Notes: generated from the sequence alone by a model not told the origin. A stretch of 6,758 nucleotides of DNA from an uncultured Erysipelotrichaceae bacterium (GCA_937957895.1 CALFEZ010000230.1:1-6758), one strand, 5' to 3'. Counted from the first letter of the stretch, positions 1 to 6,045 are shown. Numbers and translations are program-made.

Positions 1-81
1 GAACAACTGCTTGATAGAAGATACCAGAAATTTCGCATGATCGCTTCCACATCGAAGCAAGATGTGGATGAACCATCATGA
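1..81 (+). CDS. accA: Partial C-terminus, probable acetyl-CoA carboxylase carboxyltransferase subunit alpha (AccA)
   Basis: Frame 1 is open from the first base to a TGA at 79-81, giving 26 residues of a protein that starts outside the window. The tail begins EQLLDRRYQKFRMIA, which resembles the conserved end of bacterial AccA (a leucine-rich turn, then RY and a basic/aromatic KFR, then a hydrophobic residue and a small one). AccA is one half of the carboxyltransferase that makes malonyl-CoA in the cytoplasm. The context supports it: the stop lies 28 bases before fabK in a FAS II operon, and acc genes are commonly part of such clusters. The last 11 residues (STSKQDVDEPS) are polar and not informative. 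The match rests on about 15 residues recalled from the family, so another upstream gene remains possible. Confidence 0.55.
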   Translation, partial: EQLLDRRYQKFRMIASTSKQDVDEPS

Positions 82-95
82 ACATCCATATCCTT

Positions 96-103
96 TAAGG
101 AGA
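96..103 (+). promoter_or_regulatory. Ribosome binding site deciding the fabK start
   Basis: TAAGGAGA lies six bases before the ATG at 110. The frame is open further upstream to an ATG at 62, but that start has no Shine-Dalgarno sequence and would add 16 residues before the conserved N-terminus. The ATG at 110 is therefore preferred. Confidence 0.85.
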
Positions 104-109
104 CTTATT

Positions 110-1057
110 ATGTTGATCCATCAGATACTGCAACTCAAATACCCCATCATTCAAGGAGCGATGTCACATATCACCAAAGGGACTTTCGCGGCCACCGTCT
201 CAAATCACGGTGCTTTGGGCGTGATCGCCACCGCATCGCTCAATGCTGAACAAGCAAACAAAGAGATCATGATTTGTCGATCTCTGACAAAACGACCTTA
301 TGCTGTTAACTTGATGCTTAAAAACATCCATACAAAAGAGATCGTGGATAGCATCATTCAGCATAGACCCATGGTCGTGATCACCGGTGCCAGCAACCCC
401 GGACCGTATATGGATAAACTAAAAGCAGCCGGTATTCTGGTTATTCCTGTCGTACCATCGGTTGCTTTGGCTAAACGCGTGGCTTCTATGGGAGCAGATA
501 TGGTGATCGTTGAAGGAACGGAGGCAGGAGGACATGTAGGAGAGTCTACGACCATGACATTGGTTCCTCAGGTTGTGGATGCCGTGGATATTCCTGTGAT
601 CGCAGCAGGTGGGATCGCTGATGGCAGAGGTGTTGCTGCTGCCTTAACACTAGGAGCTAGCGGGGTACAGATCGGTACGCTTTTGATGACATCCGATGAG
701 TGTCCTATTCATCAAAACTACAAATCAGCCATCATCGATGCCAAAGACAATGATACCGTCGTGATCGGTCGATCGATCGCTTCTCCAATACGCACATTAC
801 GAAATGCCATGACTCAAGCTTATCTGCAACTGGAAAAGGATGGTGCCGATAAAGAAACTCTGGAGCACTTTGTGACGGGGGCACTTAAAAGAGCAGTGGA
901 GGAAGGGGATATGCTCAGGGGAAGCATGATGATGGGACAGATTGCAGGACTGATCAAAGAAACACGACCACTGCAGGAGATCTTGGATGATTTGATGACA
1001 GACACCATCAAACAACATGAAAGACTATCCATGATCATGCAACAGCTCACACCATGA
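110..1057 (+). CDS. fabK: Enoyl-ACP reductase II (FabK), FMN-dependent
   Basis: This 315-residue cytoplasmic flavoprotein reduces trans-2-enoyl-ACP to acyl-ACP with NAD(P)H, the last step of each elongation cycle. It has the TIM-barrel fold of the nitronate monooxygenase/FabK family. Visible motifs are YPIIQGAM (residues 11-18, FMN site), a GASNPGPYM segment (93-101), EGTEAGGHVG (135-144, with the family histidine at H142), IPVIAAGGIADGRG (161-174, FMN phosphate loop) and GASGVQIGT (182-190). The C-terminal half has GALKRAVEEGD and GSMMMGQIAGL, matching pneumococcal FabK as I recall it. Length is typical (about 310-325). A nitronate monooxygenase is the alternative for the fold, but motif detail and position between accA and fabD make FabK much more likely. 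Its TGA overlaps the fabD ATG (ATGA). FabK enzymes are generally insensitive to triclosan, unlike FabI. No fabI or fabL is visible here. Confidence 0.95.
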   Translation: MLIHQILQLKYPIIQGAMSHITKGTFAATVSNHGALGVIATASLNAEQANKEIMICRSLTKRPYAVNLMLKNIHTKEIVDSIIQHRPMVVITGASNPGPYMDKLKAAGILVIPVVPSVALAKRVASMGADMVIVEGTEAGGHVGESTTMTLVPQVVDAVDIPVIAAGGIADGRGVAAALTLGASGVQIGTLLMTSDECPIHQNYKSAIIDAKDNDTVVIGRSIASPIRTLRNAMTQAYLQLEKDGADKETLEHFVTGALKRAVEEGDMLRGSMMMGQIAGLIKETRPLQEILDDLMTDTIKQHERLSMIMQQLTP

Positions 1058-1983
1058 AACGATCCGACATAGCAATCTTATTTGCCGGTCAAGGCTCACA
1101 AAAGACAGGAATGGGGAAAGACCTGTATCAGCATTATGAAGCAGCCAGGATCATTTTCGATCATCCCGGCATAGATCCTCAAATCAAAAACATGTGTTTT
1201 GAAGGTCCGAAAGAAAAGCTTGATGATACAAGATATGCTCAAAGTGCAATCTTTCTGTTTTCCATGGCGATGGCAGAAGTGTTGAGCACTCATGATATCG
1301 TTGGTCAGATGACTGCCGGATTAAGTTTAGGTGAGTACAGTGCCCTGACTTACGCCAAAGCATGGTCTATAAGTGATGCCATGGATATCATAAATCATCG
1401 GTCCATAGTCATGTCAGAAGCGTTGAAAAATCAAGACACCGGGATGAGTGCGGTGTTGGGATTGGATCTTGTGACGATCCGAGATATCTGTAAAGAAGCA
1501 TCCACCTACGGTATATGTGAGATCGCTAACATCAATTGTCCGGGGCAGATCGTGATCTCAGGACATAAAAAAGCCTTGTCTTATGTTAAGGAGGCATGCA
1601 AAAAACATCAGGCACAAAGGGTCATCGATCTTGGTGTTTCTGGAGCTTTTCATTGTTGTTTGCTAGAAGAGGCTGCATCGTCTTTTAAAGCTTTTCTTGA
1701 TACGATGGTAATAAAGCAGCCTGTTATCCCAGTCATATCCAATCGGACTGGGAAACCTCACACCAATGATATCTCCTCGTTGTTGGTACAGCAAATGACT
1801 TCCACGGTGCTTTTTGAGGATTCGATCCGTTGGATGATCAAACAAGGGGTCAAGTGTTTTATTGAGATAGGTCCCATACCGACACTCAATGGGTTTGTCA
1901 GAAAGATCGCTCCTGATATCGAGACTGTCAGTGTTTATGACGTGGTCAGTGTCGATAAGTTGCTGGCCATGATGGAAGAATGA
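1054..1983 (+). CDS. fabD: Malonyl-CoA:ACP transacylase (FabD)
   Basis: This 309-residue enzyme transfers malonyl from CoA to ACP to supply the elongating synthases. The N-terminus has the oxyanion loop FAGQGSQKTGMG (residues 10-21). The nucleophile elbow is GLSLGEYSAL (89-98) with Ser91. Arg116 fits the malonyl-carboxylate arginine, His200 in SGAFH the catalytic histidine, and Gln247 in LVQQM the usual backbone/active-site glutamine. PVISNRTG (226-233) corresponds to the usual P-x-x-x-N-x-T-G. Near the end, EIGP-IPTLNG (271-280) replaces the common GPGxxLxG, losing the second glycine. Length is normal (about 305-315). The start ATG overlaps the fabK stop and has no recognisable Shine-Dalgarno sequence, so translation is probably coupled to fabK. 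The next gene follows after 31 bases. Confidence 0.95.
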   Translation: MKRSDIAILFAGQGSQKTGMGKDLYQHYEAARIIFDHPGIDPQIKNMCFEGPKEKLDDTRYAQSAIFLFSMAMAEVLSTHDIVGQMTAGLSLGEYSALTYAKAWSISDAMDIINHRSIVMSEALKNQDTGMSAVLGLDLVTIRDICKEASTYGICEIANINCPGQIVISGHKKALSYVKEACKKHQAQRVIDLGVSGAFHCCLLEEAASSFKAFLDTMVIKQPVIPVISNRTGKPHTNDISSLLVQQMTSTVLFEDSIRWMIKQGVKCFIEIGPIPTLNGFVRKIAPDIETVSVYDVVSVDKLLAMMEE

Positions 1984-2004
1984 TTCAATGGTACAAGAGT
2001 TCTC

Positions 2005-2010
2005 GGAGGT
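2005..2010 (+). promoter_or_regulatory. Ribosome binding site deciding the fabG start
   Basis: GGAGGT lies four bases before the ATG at 2015. An in-frame ATG at 1988 would add nine residues (MVQEFSEVY) but would place this site inside the coding region. FabG proteins normally begin just before the first beta strand, as the 2015 start does. Confidence 0.8.
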
Positions 2011-2014
2011 ATAC

Positions 2015-2758
2015 ATGAAAAGAAAAGTCGTATTGATCAGTGGAGCATCCAAAGGTATCGGAAAGGCTTTGGCTATCGGTTTTGCCAAAACCGGACATGA
2101 TGTCATCATTCATTATCATCAAGACAAACAAGGTGCCATCTTGACCCAAAAAGCATGTGAAGCATTGGATGTCAAAGCGTGTGTGATCGAGTGTGATATT
2201 AGGGATCAGCAACAAGTAAAGACCATGATCCAACATTGTATCAAGGAGTTTGCAACGATCGATATCCTTATATGCAATGCCGGGATCATCAAAGACAGAT
2301 TGTTGATGCTGATGGCAGAAACCGATTTTGACAATGTGATCGATGTCAATCTAAAAGGCACATTCTTTCTTATCAAACATGCTTCGAAAATCATGGCTCG
2401 AGCAAAAAAAGGATGCATTCTGACGATCGCTTCTGCTGTTGCCCATACCGGTAACATCGGTCAAGCAAATTATGCGGCATCGAAAGCCGGAGTCATCGCT
2501 TTGACCAAAACGGCGGCTCTTGAACTTGCAACTTACGATATTCGATGCAATGTCATCTCACCGGGATTGATCGAATCAAACATGAGCGATGTGCTCGATC
2601 ATGAGCATCGTCAAAGATTCATCGAAAAAACAGCCGTGAAAAGAATCGGAAAAACACAGGATGTCGTCAATATAGCTTTGTTTTTGACTAGTGAAGATGC
2701 CCGATACATCACCGGTCAGGTGTTTTGTGTCGATGGAGGCATCGTTATGGGAGGATAA
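2015..2758 (+). CDS. fabG: 3-oxoacyl-ACP reductase (FabG)
   Basis: This 247-residue short-chain dehydrogenase/reductase uses NADPH to reduce 3-oxoacyl-ACP to (R)-3-hydroxyacyl-ACP. The Rossmann fold opens with VVLISGASKGIGKA (residues 5-18, glycine-rich cofactor loop). D61 follows the third strand, and CNAG (87-90) stands for the usual NNAG. The catalytic tetrad is complete: Asn112 (VNLKGTF), Ser140 (IAS), Tyr153 and Lys157 (QANYAASKAG). The C-terminus has ISPGLIESNM (181-190) and ITGQVFCVDGG (232-242), the normal FabG ending. Length matches the family (about 244-248). SDR enzymes are numerous and hard to tell apart, but the GQANYAASKAG motif and the position between fabD and fabF make FabG near certain. 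The gene ends in TAA two bases before fabF. Confidence 0.96.
   Translation: MKRKVVLISGASKGIGKALAIGFAKTGHDVIIHYHQDKQGAILTQKACEALDVKACVIECDIRDQQQVKTMIQHCIKEFATIDILICNAGIIKDRLLMLMAETDFDNVIDVNLKGTFFLIKHASKIMARAKKGCILTIASAVAHTGNIGQANYAASKAGVIALTKTAALELATYDIRCNVISPGLIESNMSDVLDHEHRQRFIEKTAVKRIGKTQDVVNIALFLTSEDARYITGQVFCVDGGIVMGG
2749..2755 (+). promoter_or_regulatory. Ribosome binding site for fabF inside the end of fabG
   Basis: GGGAGGA lies five bases before the fabF ATG at 2761. It is formed largely by the two terminal glycine codons of fabG. The frame is open upstream to an ATG at 2725, but that start lacks a site and would precede the conserved MKRVVITGMG N-terminus. Confidence 0.85.
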
Positions 2759-2760
2759 TC

Positions 2761-4005
2761 ATGAAGCGAGTCGTGATTACAGGAATGGGAGTCATCTCTC
2801 CATTGGGAAATGATCCCCAAGTGATGTTTGACAATATCTTGAAAAAAACATGTGCAATCAAACCAATCACACATTTTGATACCAAGGATTTTCGAGTGAA
2901 ACTGGCAGCTGAAGCAGAAGCATTTGAAGATGAATCCTTGTTTAAGCAAAGTGATCTTCGATTCAACGATCGATTTACGCAATTTGCGCGTATCGCAGGT
3001 AAACGTGCGTATCTTCAGTCAGGTCTTGAGGATGTCATGTTGGATCGTGATCGTTTTGGTGTTATCTTCGGAACGGGAATAGCGGGTATCGGTTCGATGG
3101 AGAAAGCAAAAGAAAACCTGGATCAACGAGGCCCATCCCGCATCTTTCCGCACTTTATTCCGATGACGATCGTTAATGCTGCAGCTGCGATGATCGCCAT
3201 CGATCTTCAGGCATATGGTCCCTGCATTCCTGTGGTTACCGGATGTGCGGCCGGCAGTGACGCCATCGGGGAAGCCTATCTAAAGATCAAACATGGATTG
3301 TTGGATGTGGCATTGGCAGGAGCAAGTGAAGCATCCATCACCCCTCTTGGAGTGGGTGGATTTATGGCCATGCGGGCATTGTATGAGGGATCTGATCCAA
3401 CCACAGCCAGTATTCCTTTTGATCGTCTTCGCTCAGGGTTTGTGATGGGGGAAGGAGCAGGGGCATTGATCTTGGAAGAATATGCCCATGCGAAAAATCG
3501 CAATGCCACGATTTTGGCAGAACTTGTCGGATATGGCAGCACATGCGATGCATACCATATCACAGCCCCTCAAGAAGAAGGAACGATGATCGCCAAAGCC
3601 ATGTCAAATGCGATCAATGATGCCGATATCCTTCCAGCTGATATCGATTATATCAATGCCCATGGTACCAGTACCCAGCTTAATGATGTGATCGAATCAA
3701 GAGCTATCCAAAAAACACTTGGTAAACACAAAGACACCGTTTTTGTATCTTCAACAAAATCGCACATGGGTCATTTACTGGGAGCATGTGGTGCGGTTGA
3801 GGCGATCGTCTGCATCAAAGTGTTGGAACATGGGATCATTCCAGCAACCATCCATACCAAAGATATTGCAGATACGATACAAGTAAATGTGGTGATCGGC
3901 GAGAACATTCATCATGCCACCACTTACACGATGTCCAACTCTCTTGGTTTTGGTGGACACAACGCTTCACTTATCTTTAAGAGGTATACCGATCATGAAT
4001 CTTGA
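2761..4005 (+). CDS. fabF: 3-oxoacyl-ACP synthase II (FabF / KASII)
   Basis: This 414-residue thiolase-fold condensing enzyme joins malonyl-ACP to a growing acyl-ACP with loss of CO2. It begins KRVVITGMGVISPLGND, the classic KASII start. The Cys-His-His triad is visible: Cys162 in VVTGCAAGSDAIGEA, His301 in INAHGTST and His338 in the SHMGHLLGACGAVE segment, with Lys333 in STKS. The C-terminal MSNSLGFGGHNASLIFK (391-407) carries the glycine-rich loop with Phe397 and is typical of Firmicutes FabF. The stretch between Lys333 and His338 reads SHMG where SMTG is usual, which is a mild difference. Length is typical (about 410-415). The triad is Cys-His-His, not Cys-His-Asn, so it is not FabH. Its last 11 bases overlap fabZ. 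Confidence 0.97.
   Translation: MKRVVITGMGVISPLGNDPQVMFDNILKKTCAIKPITHFDTKDFRVKLAAEAEAFEDESLFKQSDLRFNDRFTQFARIAGKRAYLQSGLEDVMLDRDRFGVIFGTGIAGIGSMEKAKENLDQRGPSRIFPHFIPMTIVNAAAAMIAIDLQAYGPCIPVVTGCAAGSDAIGEAYLKIKHGLLDVALAGASEASITPLGVGGFMAMRALYEGSDPTTASIPFDRLRSGFVMGEGAGALILEEYAHAKNRNATILAELVGYGSTCDAYHITAPQEEGTMIAKAMSNAINDADILPADIDYINAHGTSTQLNDVIESRAIQKTLGKHKDTVFVSSTKSHMGHLLGACGAVEAIVCIKVLEHGIIPATIHTKDIADTIQVNVVIGENIHHATTYTMSNSLGFGGHNASLIFKRYTDHES
3979..3985 (+). promoter_or_regulatory. Ribosome binding site deciding the fabZ start
   Basis: AAGAGGT, inside the end of fabF, lies nine bases before the ATG at 3995. The fabZ frame is open upstream to 3914, but those 27 extra codons lie wholly within fabF and have no FabZ-like content. 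Confidence 0.75.
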
Positions 4006-4426
4006 CAAACATCAAATCGAAATGATCCTATTGCATCGTGGATCATCGCTTTTGGTCGATCACGTGCAAGTGATCGATGAGAACAGGATCATCGGATACA
4101 AAAAAACAAAGTCATCAGATCCCTATTTTCAAGGTCATTTTCCCAATGACCCGATCATGCCGGGAGTTGCTATCATTGAAGCACTAGCACAGACCGGGGC
4201 GATACTGTTGTTACAGAAACCTCAGTTCAAAGGAAAGATGAGTTATTTTGCCGGGATCGATCATGTTCGTTTCAAACGATGGGTTAGACCGGAAGACGAA
4301 CTTATCATGCATGTGACATTGCTTCAAGTAAGAAAAGACATAGGAAAAGCGAAAATCGAAGCATATGTCGATGATCAGCTTACTGTAAGTGGTGAGATAT
4401 TGTTTACGATCGGAGAAAAACCATGA
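3995..4426 (+). CDS. fabZ: 3-hydroxyacyl-ACP dehydratase (FabZ)
   Basis: This 143-residue hot-dog-fold enzyme dehydrates (R)-3-hydroxyacyl-ACP to trans-2-enoyl-ACP. The catalytic histidine is His48 in GHFPNDPIMPGV (residues 47-58), and the catalytic glutamate is Glu62 in IIEALAQTGA (60-69). YFAGIDHVRFKRWVRPEDEL (84-103) matches the usual FabZ strand and the RPGD-like turn. The N-terminal substrate-channel motif, normally close to LPHRYPFLLVDRV, here reads LLHRGSSLLVDHV (12-24), so the aromatic/proline positions are replaced by Gly-Ser-Ser. Length is normal (about 140-150). A single dehydratase and no FabA/FabM-like gene are seen in this stretch, so how the organism makes unsaturated acids is not shown here. 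Its TGA overlaps the acpS ATG. Confidence 0.95.
   Translation: MNLDKHQIEMILLHRGSSLLVDHVQVIDENRIIGYKKTKSSDPYFQGHFPNDPIMPGVAIIEALAQTGAILLLQKPQFKGKMSYFAGIDHVRFKRWVRPEDELIMHVTLLQVRKDIGKAKIEAYVDDQLTVSGEILFTIGEKP
4412..4415 (+). promoter_or_regulatory. Ribosome binding site for acpS inside fabZ
   Basis: GGAG lies seven bases before the acpS ATG at 4423. Unlike the other two ATGA junctions (fabK/fabD and acpS/birA), this one keeps a recognisable site and could be initiated independently. Confidence 0.6.
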
Positions 4427-4761
4427 TTGGCATCGACATCGTCAAGATCGACAGAATTAAAAACATCACACACAAAGATGCTTTTGTATCACGTGTGCTA
4501 CATGAAGCAGAAATAGCCATATACCATGATTTTAACGAATCATGGCGCCAGGATCAGTGGCTTGCCGGACGATTTGCTGCCAAGGAAGCGATTATCAAAG
4601 CGCTACCCTTTGAAAATGTCTTTATGAAAGATGTATGGATCCAAAATGAAGATCATAAACTGTTTTGTGAGTACCAAGGCATCAAACTCGTGGTGTCGAT
4701 TTCCCATGAAACGGAAATGGCAGTTGCTATAGCCATGATCCTGGCTTCAGATCCGACATGA
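4423..4761 (+). CDS. acpS: Holo-ACP synthase (AcpS), short form
   Basis: This 112-residue protein transfers 4'-phosphopantetheine from CoA to the serine of apo-ACP, making the carrier that every Fab enzyme here needs. It starts MIGIDIVKIDRI (residues 1-12), the family's GxDIVxIxRI metal-binding segment with Asp5. VLHEAE (25-30) corresponds to the ILTPxE/FTEAE motif, and LAGRFAAKEAIIKAL (47-61) is the hallmark WAxKEAxxKAL motif with Glu55. VSISHETEMAVA (91-102) is the conserved final strand region. The family is usually near 118-125 residues. The shortening falls between residues 61 and 90, where the GTG loop after KAL and part of the following helix are reduced. No catalytic residue appears lost. 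It sits between fabZ and birA with ATGA overlaps on both sides. Confidence 0.92.
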   Translation: MIGIDIVKIDRIKNITHKDAFVSRVLHEAEIAIYHDFNESWRQDQWLAGRFAAKEAIIKALPFENVFMKDVWIQNEDHKLFCEYQGIKLVVSISHETEMAVAIAMILASDPT

Positions 4762-5531
4762 ATCAACAAAGGACATTTTTGAATATACAGGATATCCAAG
4801 CCTATCTTGAGGATCCTAACAAAAGAGTGATCTTACTTGAAGAAGTGACTTCGACCAACGACCTGATCAAAGAAAAAGCATATCATCAAATCGATACGGT
4901 GCTGATAGCAAAAAGTCAAAGCAAAGGCAAGGGAACACAAGGTCGTTTGTTTTATTGTGAGAAAGACAAAGGCATTTACTGTTCGTTTTATGTCTCAACT
5001 GAAAAGATCCAGCATCGATCCACCTTGATCCCTCTGATCATGGCATCAGCGATATCCAGGGGGTTGTCATCTCATGGTGTCACATCTCAGCTCAAATGGG
5101 TCAATGATGTGCTGATCGATCATAAAAAAGTAGCAGGGATACTATGTGAGAAGACAACCGATGATCCTTTGATGGTAGTTGGATTTGGCATCAATGTGTA
5201 TGAAATGACATTTCCCAAAATGATCGAAGACAGTTCGACATATGCTCAAAAGCATGCTGATACATCGATCGACATCAATAAGCTGCTGGTCGATGTCCTC
5301 AACGAGTTTGACCTCATCACTTATGGCGTATCTACTCGAGAAGTTATTAAAGAGTACTCTGAGCGTTGTGTCGACATGCAAAGCAGGATCATGATCAAGC
5401 GAGGGAAAAAAGAAATCGGAGGAAGCGTTGTTGGGATAGATGAGGATGGTTGTTTGTTGTTGAAAGATCGATCCGGCAATATCATCAGGATCATCTCAAC
5501 CAATGAAATCATTATAAAAAACAAGCAATGA
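4758..5531 (+). CDS. birA: Biotin--[acetyl-CoA carboxylase] ligase, monofunctional
   Basis: This 257-residue ligase makes biotinyl-AMP and attaches biotin to the AccB carrier lysine. Motifs are EEVTSTND (residues 28-35), SKGKGTQGR (55-63) for the adenylate loop usually written GRGRxGR, LKWVNDVLIDHKKVAGIL (112-129) with the catalytic-site Lys113, and GFGINVY (142-148). A small SH3-like C-terminal domain follows (about 207-252, with IGGSVVGIDEDG). There is no N-terminal helix-turn-helix, so it is a one-domain (group I) ligase and should not repress biotin genes; the gene symbol is used in the loose sense. It is last in the FAS operon, and its target AccB probably lies upstream with accA. The ATG overlaps the acpS TGA and has no clear Shine-Dalgarno sequence, suggesting coupled translation. 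Confidence 0.93.
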   Translation: MNQQRTFLNIQDIQAYLEDPNKRVILLEEVTSTNDLIKEKAYHQIDTVLIAKSQSKGKGTQGRLFYCEKDKGIYCSFYVSTEKIQHRSTLIPLIMASAISRGLSSHGVTSQLKWVNDVLIDHKKVAGILCEKTTDDPLMVVGFGINVYEMTFPKMIEDSSTYAQKHADTSIDINKLLVDVLNEFDLITYGVSTREVIKEYSERCVDMQSRIMIKRGKKEIGGSVVGIDEDGCLLLKDRSGNIIRIISTNEIIIKNKQ

Positions 5532-5552
5532 ATTGCTTGTTATGTTTGTTTG
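5511..5552. terminator. Bidirectional intrinsic terminator between birA and the convergent DUF1893 gene
   Basis: A perfect 9-bp stem (5520-5528 with 5533-5541, AACAAGCAA/TTGCTTGTT) closes a four-base loop. Read on the minus strand it is followed by TTTTTATAAT (5520-5511), a good U tract. Read on the plus strand it is followed by the weaker TATGTTTGTTT. The birA TGA (5529-5531) sits in the loop, and the opposing gene's TAA (5542-5540) sits on the edge of the stem, so the two coding regions meet inside the hairpin. Confidence 0.8.
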
Positions 5553-5971
5553 GCTGCCATGAGCTCTTTTACTTTATCCAAAAGTTGCTGATATCCTTGA
5601 TAGGCATCTTCGGTATCGATGACCGTTGCTTCCATTGGACACAACCCATTTCGTTCGTTGTTTGAGATAAAATCAACGATTCGATCATAGTCATACTCCA
5701 ATGATTGTGTTTTTAAATAAGCCAGTGCCTGAGAGCTGATCGTTGGGGTGTAAACCCTTTTTATTTTGGCTACGATCATCAGCATCGCAGCTGCTTTGCC
5801 GATCACTTTATCGACTACGATCGCATCTTCCAACAGTTCCGGGCACTCTCTAAGCCATTTAAGCCAAGGACGGATGCCTTTGAGATTGGACGTCAACAAC
5901 ACATCATCTTTAGCTACGGCACAGACGATATCGTCTTTTGATAAATACGTTTTCAGTTCTTCGATACTCAT
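5540..5971 (-). CDS. DUF1893 / TM1506-like protein of unknown function
   Basis: This 143-residue soluble protein matches the DUF1893 family, whose Thermotoga member TM1506 has a cytidine-deaminase-like fold; its role is not known. The recognisable core is GIRPWLKWL (residues 32-40), ELLEDAIVVDKVIGKAAAML (45-64), then RVYTPTISSQALAYL (72-86) and NGLCPMEATVID (108-119). Asp54, Lys55, Lys59, Cys111 and Glu114 fall in the most conserved stretches. The DKVxGKAAA and LCPME segments take the places of the metal-ligand motifs of true deaminases but do not spell the usual H/C-A-E and PCxxC, so activity should not be assumed. The ATG at 5971 is chosen because AAAGGA lies six bases upstream. An in-frame ATG at 6016 would overlap the likely promoter -10. 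It has its own promoter and terminator, so it is not tied to the transporter gene upstream. Confidence 0.85.
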   Translation of the reverse strand: MSIEELKTYLSKDDIVCAVAKDDVLLTSNLKGIRPWLKWLRECPELLEDAIVVDKVIGKAAAMLMIVAKIKRVYTPTISSQALAYLKTQSLEYDYDRIVDFISNNERNGLCPMEATVIDTEDAYQGYQQLLDKVKELMAAKQT

Positions 5972-5977
5972 GGATTG

Positions 5978-5983
5978 TCCTTT
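5978..5983 (-). promoter_or_regulatory. Ribosome binding site deciding the DUF1893 gene start
   Basis: On the minus strand AAAGGA (5983 to 5978) lies six bases before the ATG at 5971-5969. The longer reading from 6016 adds 15 residues (MVSNCLMMYNRKGQS) with no site of its own. Confidence 0.8.
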
Positions 5984-6014
5984 CCTGTTATACATCATCA
6001 AGCAATTTGACACC

Positions 6015-6045
6015 ATTATAGCATTATTGAATCTGGTATTGACAA
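6015..6045 (-). promoter_or_regulatory. Sigma-A-type promoter with extended -10 for the DUF1893 gene
   Basis: On the minus strand TTGTCA (6045-6040) is followed by a 19-base spacer ending in TGC and then a perfect TATAAT (6020-6015). This is an extended -10 (TGnTATAAT). The -35 differs from TTGACA at one position, and the long spacer is tolerable with the extended -10. Transcription would start near 6008, giving a leader of about 37 bases before the ATG at 5971. Confidence 0.75.

Noticed and set aside
62..109. A longer fabK start at 62 adding 16 residues
   Set aside because: It overlaps the upstream coding tail, lacks a Shine-Dalgarno sequence, and puts the AAGGAGA site inside the gene.
110..1057. 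Nitronate monooxygenase instead of FabK
   Set aside because: The fold is shared, but the detailed motifs match FabK and the gene sits between a probable accA and fabD in a FAS II operon.
4758..5531. A bifunctional BirA repressor
   Set aside because: The protein begins about 25 residues before the EEVTSTND motif, which leaves no room for a helix-turn-helix domain.
6007..6044. Plus-strand TTGACA matches at 6007-6012 and 6039-6044
   Set aside because: Neither has a plausible -10 at 16-19 bases downstream, and no plus-strand gene follows them.
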